From the NCBI GenBank assembly GCA_028753945.1, contig JAPNXP010000011.1, positions 310,001-374,000 of the forward strand: 64,000 bases of DNA, written 5' to 3'. Origin of the DNA: Hexactinellida sp. DTS-2022 (taxonomy: Eukaryota > Porifera > Hexactinellida). The notes under the pieces are model-generated. The model ran no database searches. It saw only the letters and a program-made list of their open reading frames with translations, and was not told where the DNA came from. The position numbers and the translations under genes were made by a program. Of this stretch, positions 63,722 to 64,000 are shown in pieces (position 1 is the first letter of the stretch; each line of letters starts with the position of its first letter).

Positions 63722-63959
63722 TCAATTTACTAAAAAATCTCTCATCTCTCTATTAACTTCATCTGGACAATCTTGCTGTAGCCAATGACTCCCGTTAATA
63801 TTTTTGACCAAAATATTCTCCACATACTTTTCATGACCTTGTCCTAAAGCGAGAGTTAAAAAGGCATCGTGTATACCCATCATTAACAAGGTTGGGACTA
63901 CAATTTTATGACCTTGTGGATTCCCACTACGTACAGTAGGATTTTTAGCAAACATGTTC
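63722..63959 (-). CDS. EPHX4-like epoxide hydrolase, last exon only (runs off the window)
   Basis: The final exon of a second hydrolase. An acceptor TTATTTTAG precedes 63959, and the exon opens with an Asn-Met-Phe corresponding to the YFRNIF region of the complete paralog. It contains the acid-loop GIHDAFLTLALGQGHEKYVE and the catalytic-His motif NGSHWLQQDCPDEVN, so the third and second members of the triad are present. The rest of the gene lies beyond 64000. It shares roughly half its residues with 61122-62150 and differs in having an intron at this point. Confidence 0.85.
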
Positions 63960-64000
63960 CTAAAATAAAATAATGGACATTTTATTGCATTCTCTTGCGA

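Noticed and set aside
1..64000. tRNA, rRNA or other structured RNA genes
   Set aside because: I looked for cloverleaf-like A/B-box pairs and rRNA cores and found none I could support by eye. A covariance-model scan would be decisive.

Overview
This is eukaryotic, AT-rich DNA, almost certainly from an early-branching invertebrate animal. A sponge-like genome is my best guess, based on the mix of short secreted collagens, a TRAF-type zinc-finger protein, SLC47-type MATE transporters, P-element/THAP DNA and single-exon lineage-expanded membrane proteins. The species cannot be fixed from sequence alone. Spliced genes have clean GT/AG introns whose phases join conserved domains exactly.

Layout. 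1-6455: a SETD2-type H3K36 methyltransferase gene (minus strand, two visible exons). 7052-17201: two tandem copies of a ~5 kb unit. Each unit carries an ankyrin/ADP-ribosyltransferase-like gene (minus) facing away from a seven-transmembrane (7TM) gene (plus). 18.2-25.4 kb: two more 7TM copies in a head-to-head palindrome; the plus-strand copy is cut near its 3' end by a 3.6 kb degenerate P-element/THAP transposon with an 8-bp target duplication. 25641-29842: a complete PTP-PEST family (PTPN12/18/22-like) phosphatase gene in four exons. 30-31.3 kb: an inverted, GGTCC-rich repeat. 32480-33571: a distant fifth 7TM gene. 33.9-45.4 kb: a collagen cluster of two intact plus-strand genes, one spliced minus-strand gene and one plus-strand copy with an in-frame stop, together with a TRAF-like gene that carries a frameshift. 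A tandem duplication with readable breakpoints shaped this cluster. 45.5-61 kb: three 555-codon MATE transporters in + - + order, arranged as serial inverted duplications, with collagen pseudogenes at one centre and foldback repeats at the other. 61-64 kb: two EPHX4-like epoxide hydrolases, the second running off the window.

Between the genes the DNA is packed with small non-autonomous DNA transposons. They include several pogo/Tigger-like families (TA target, ends of the type CAGTAGAACCTCGTTA or CAGTCGACTCCGCTTAAT), Tc1-like elements, one hAT-like element with a GGGAAT minisatellite core, and long foldback hairpins. Several insertions can be dated relative to duplications because the paralogous segment preserves the empty site.

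Functionally the window holds housekeeping chromatin and signalling genes (SETD2, PTP-PEST) next to fast-evolving membrane and extracellular families. The strongest candidate for something undescribed is the paired ankyrin-ART plus 7TM module, duplicated together as a divergent two-gene unit.
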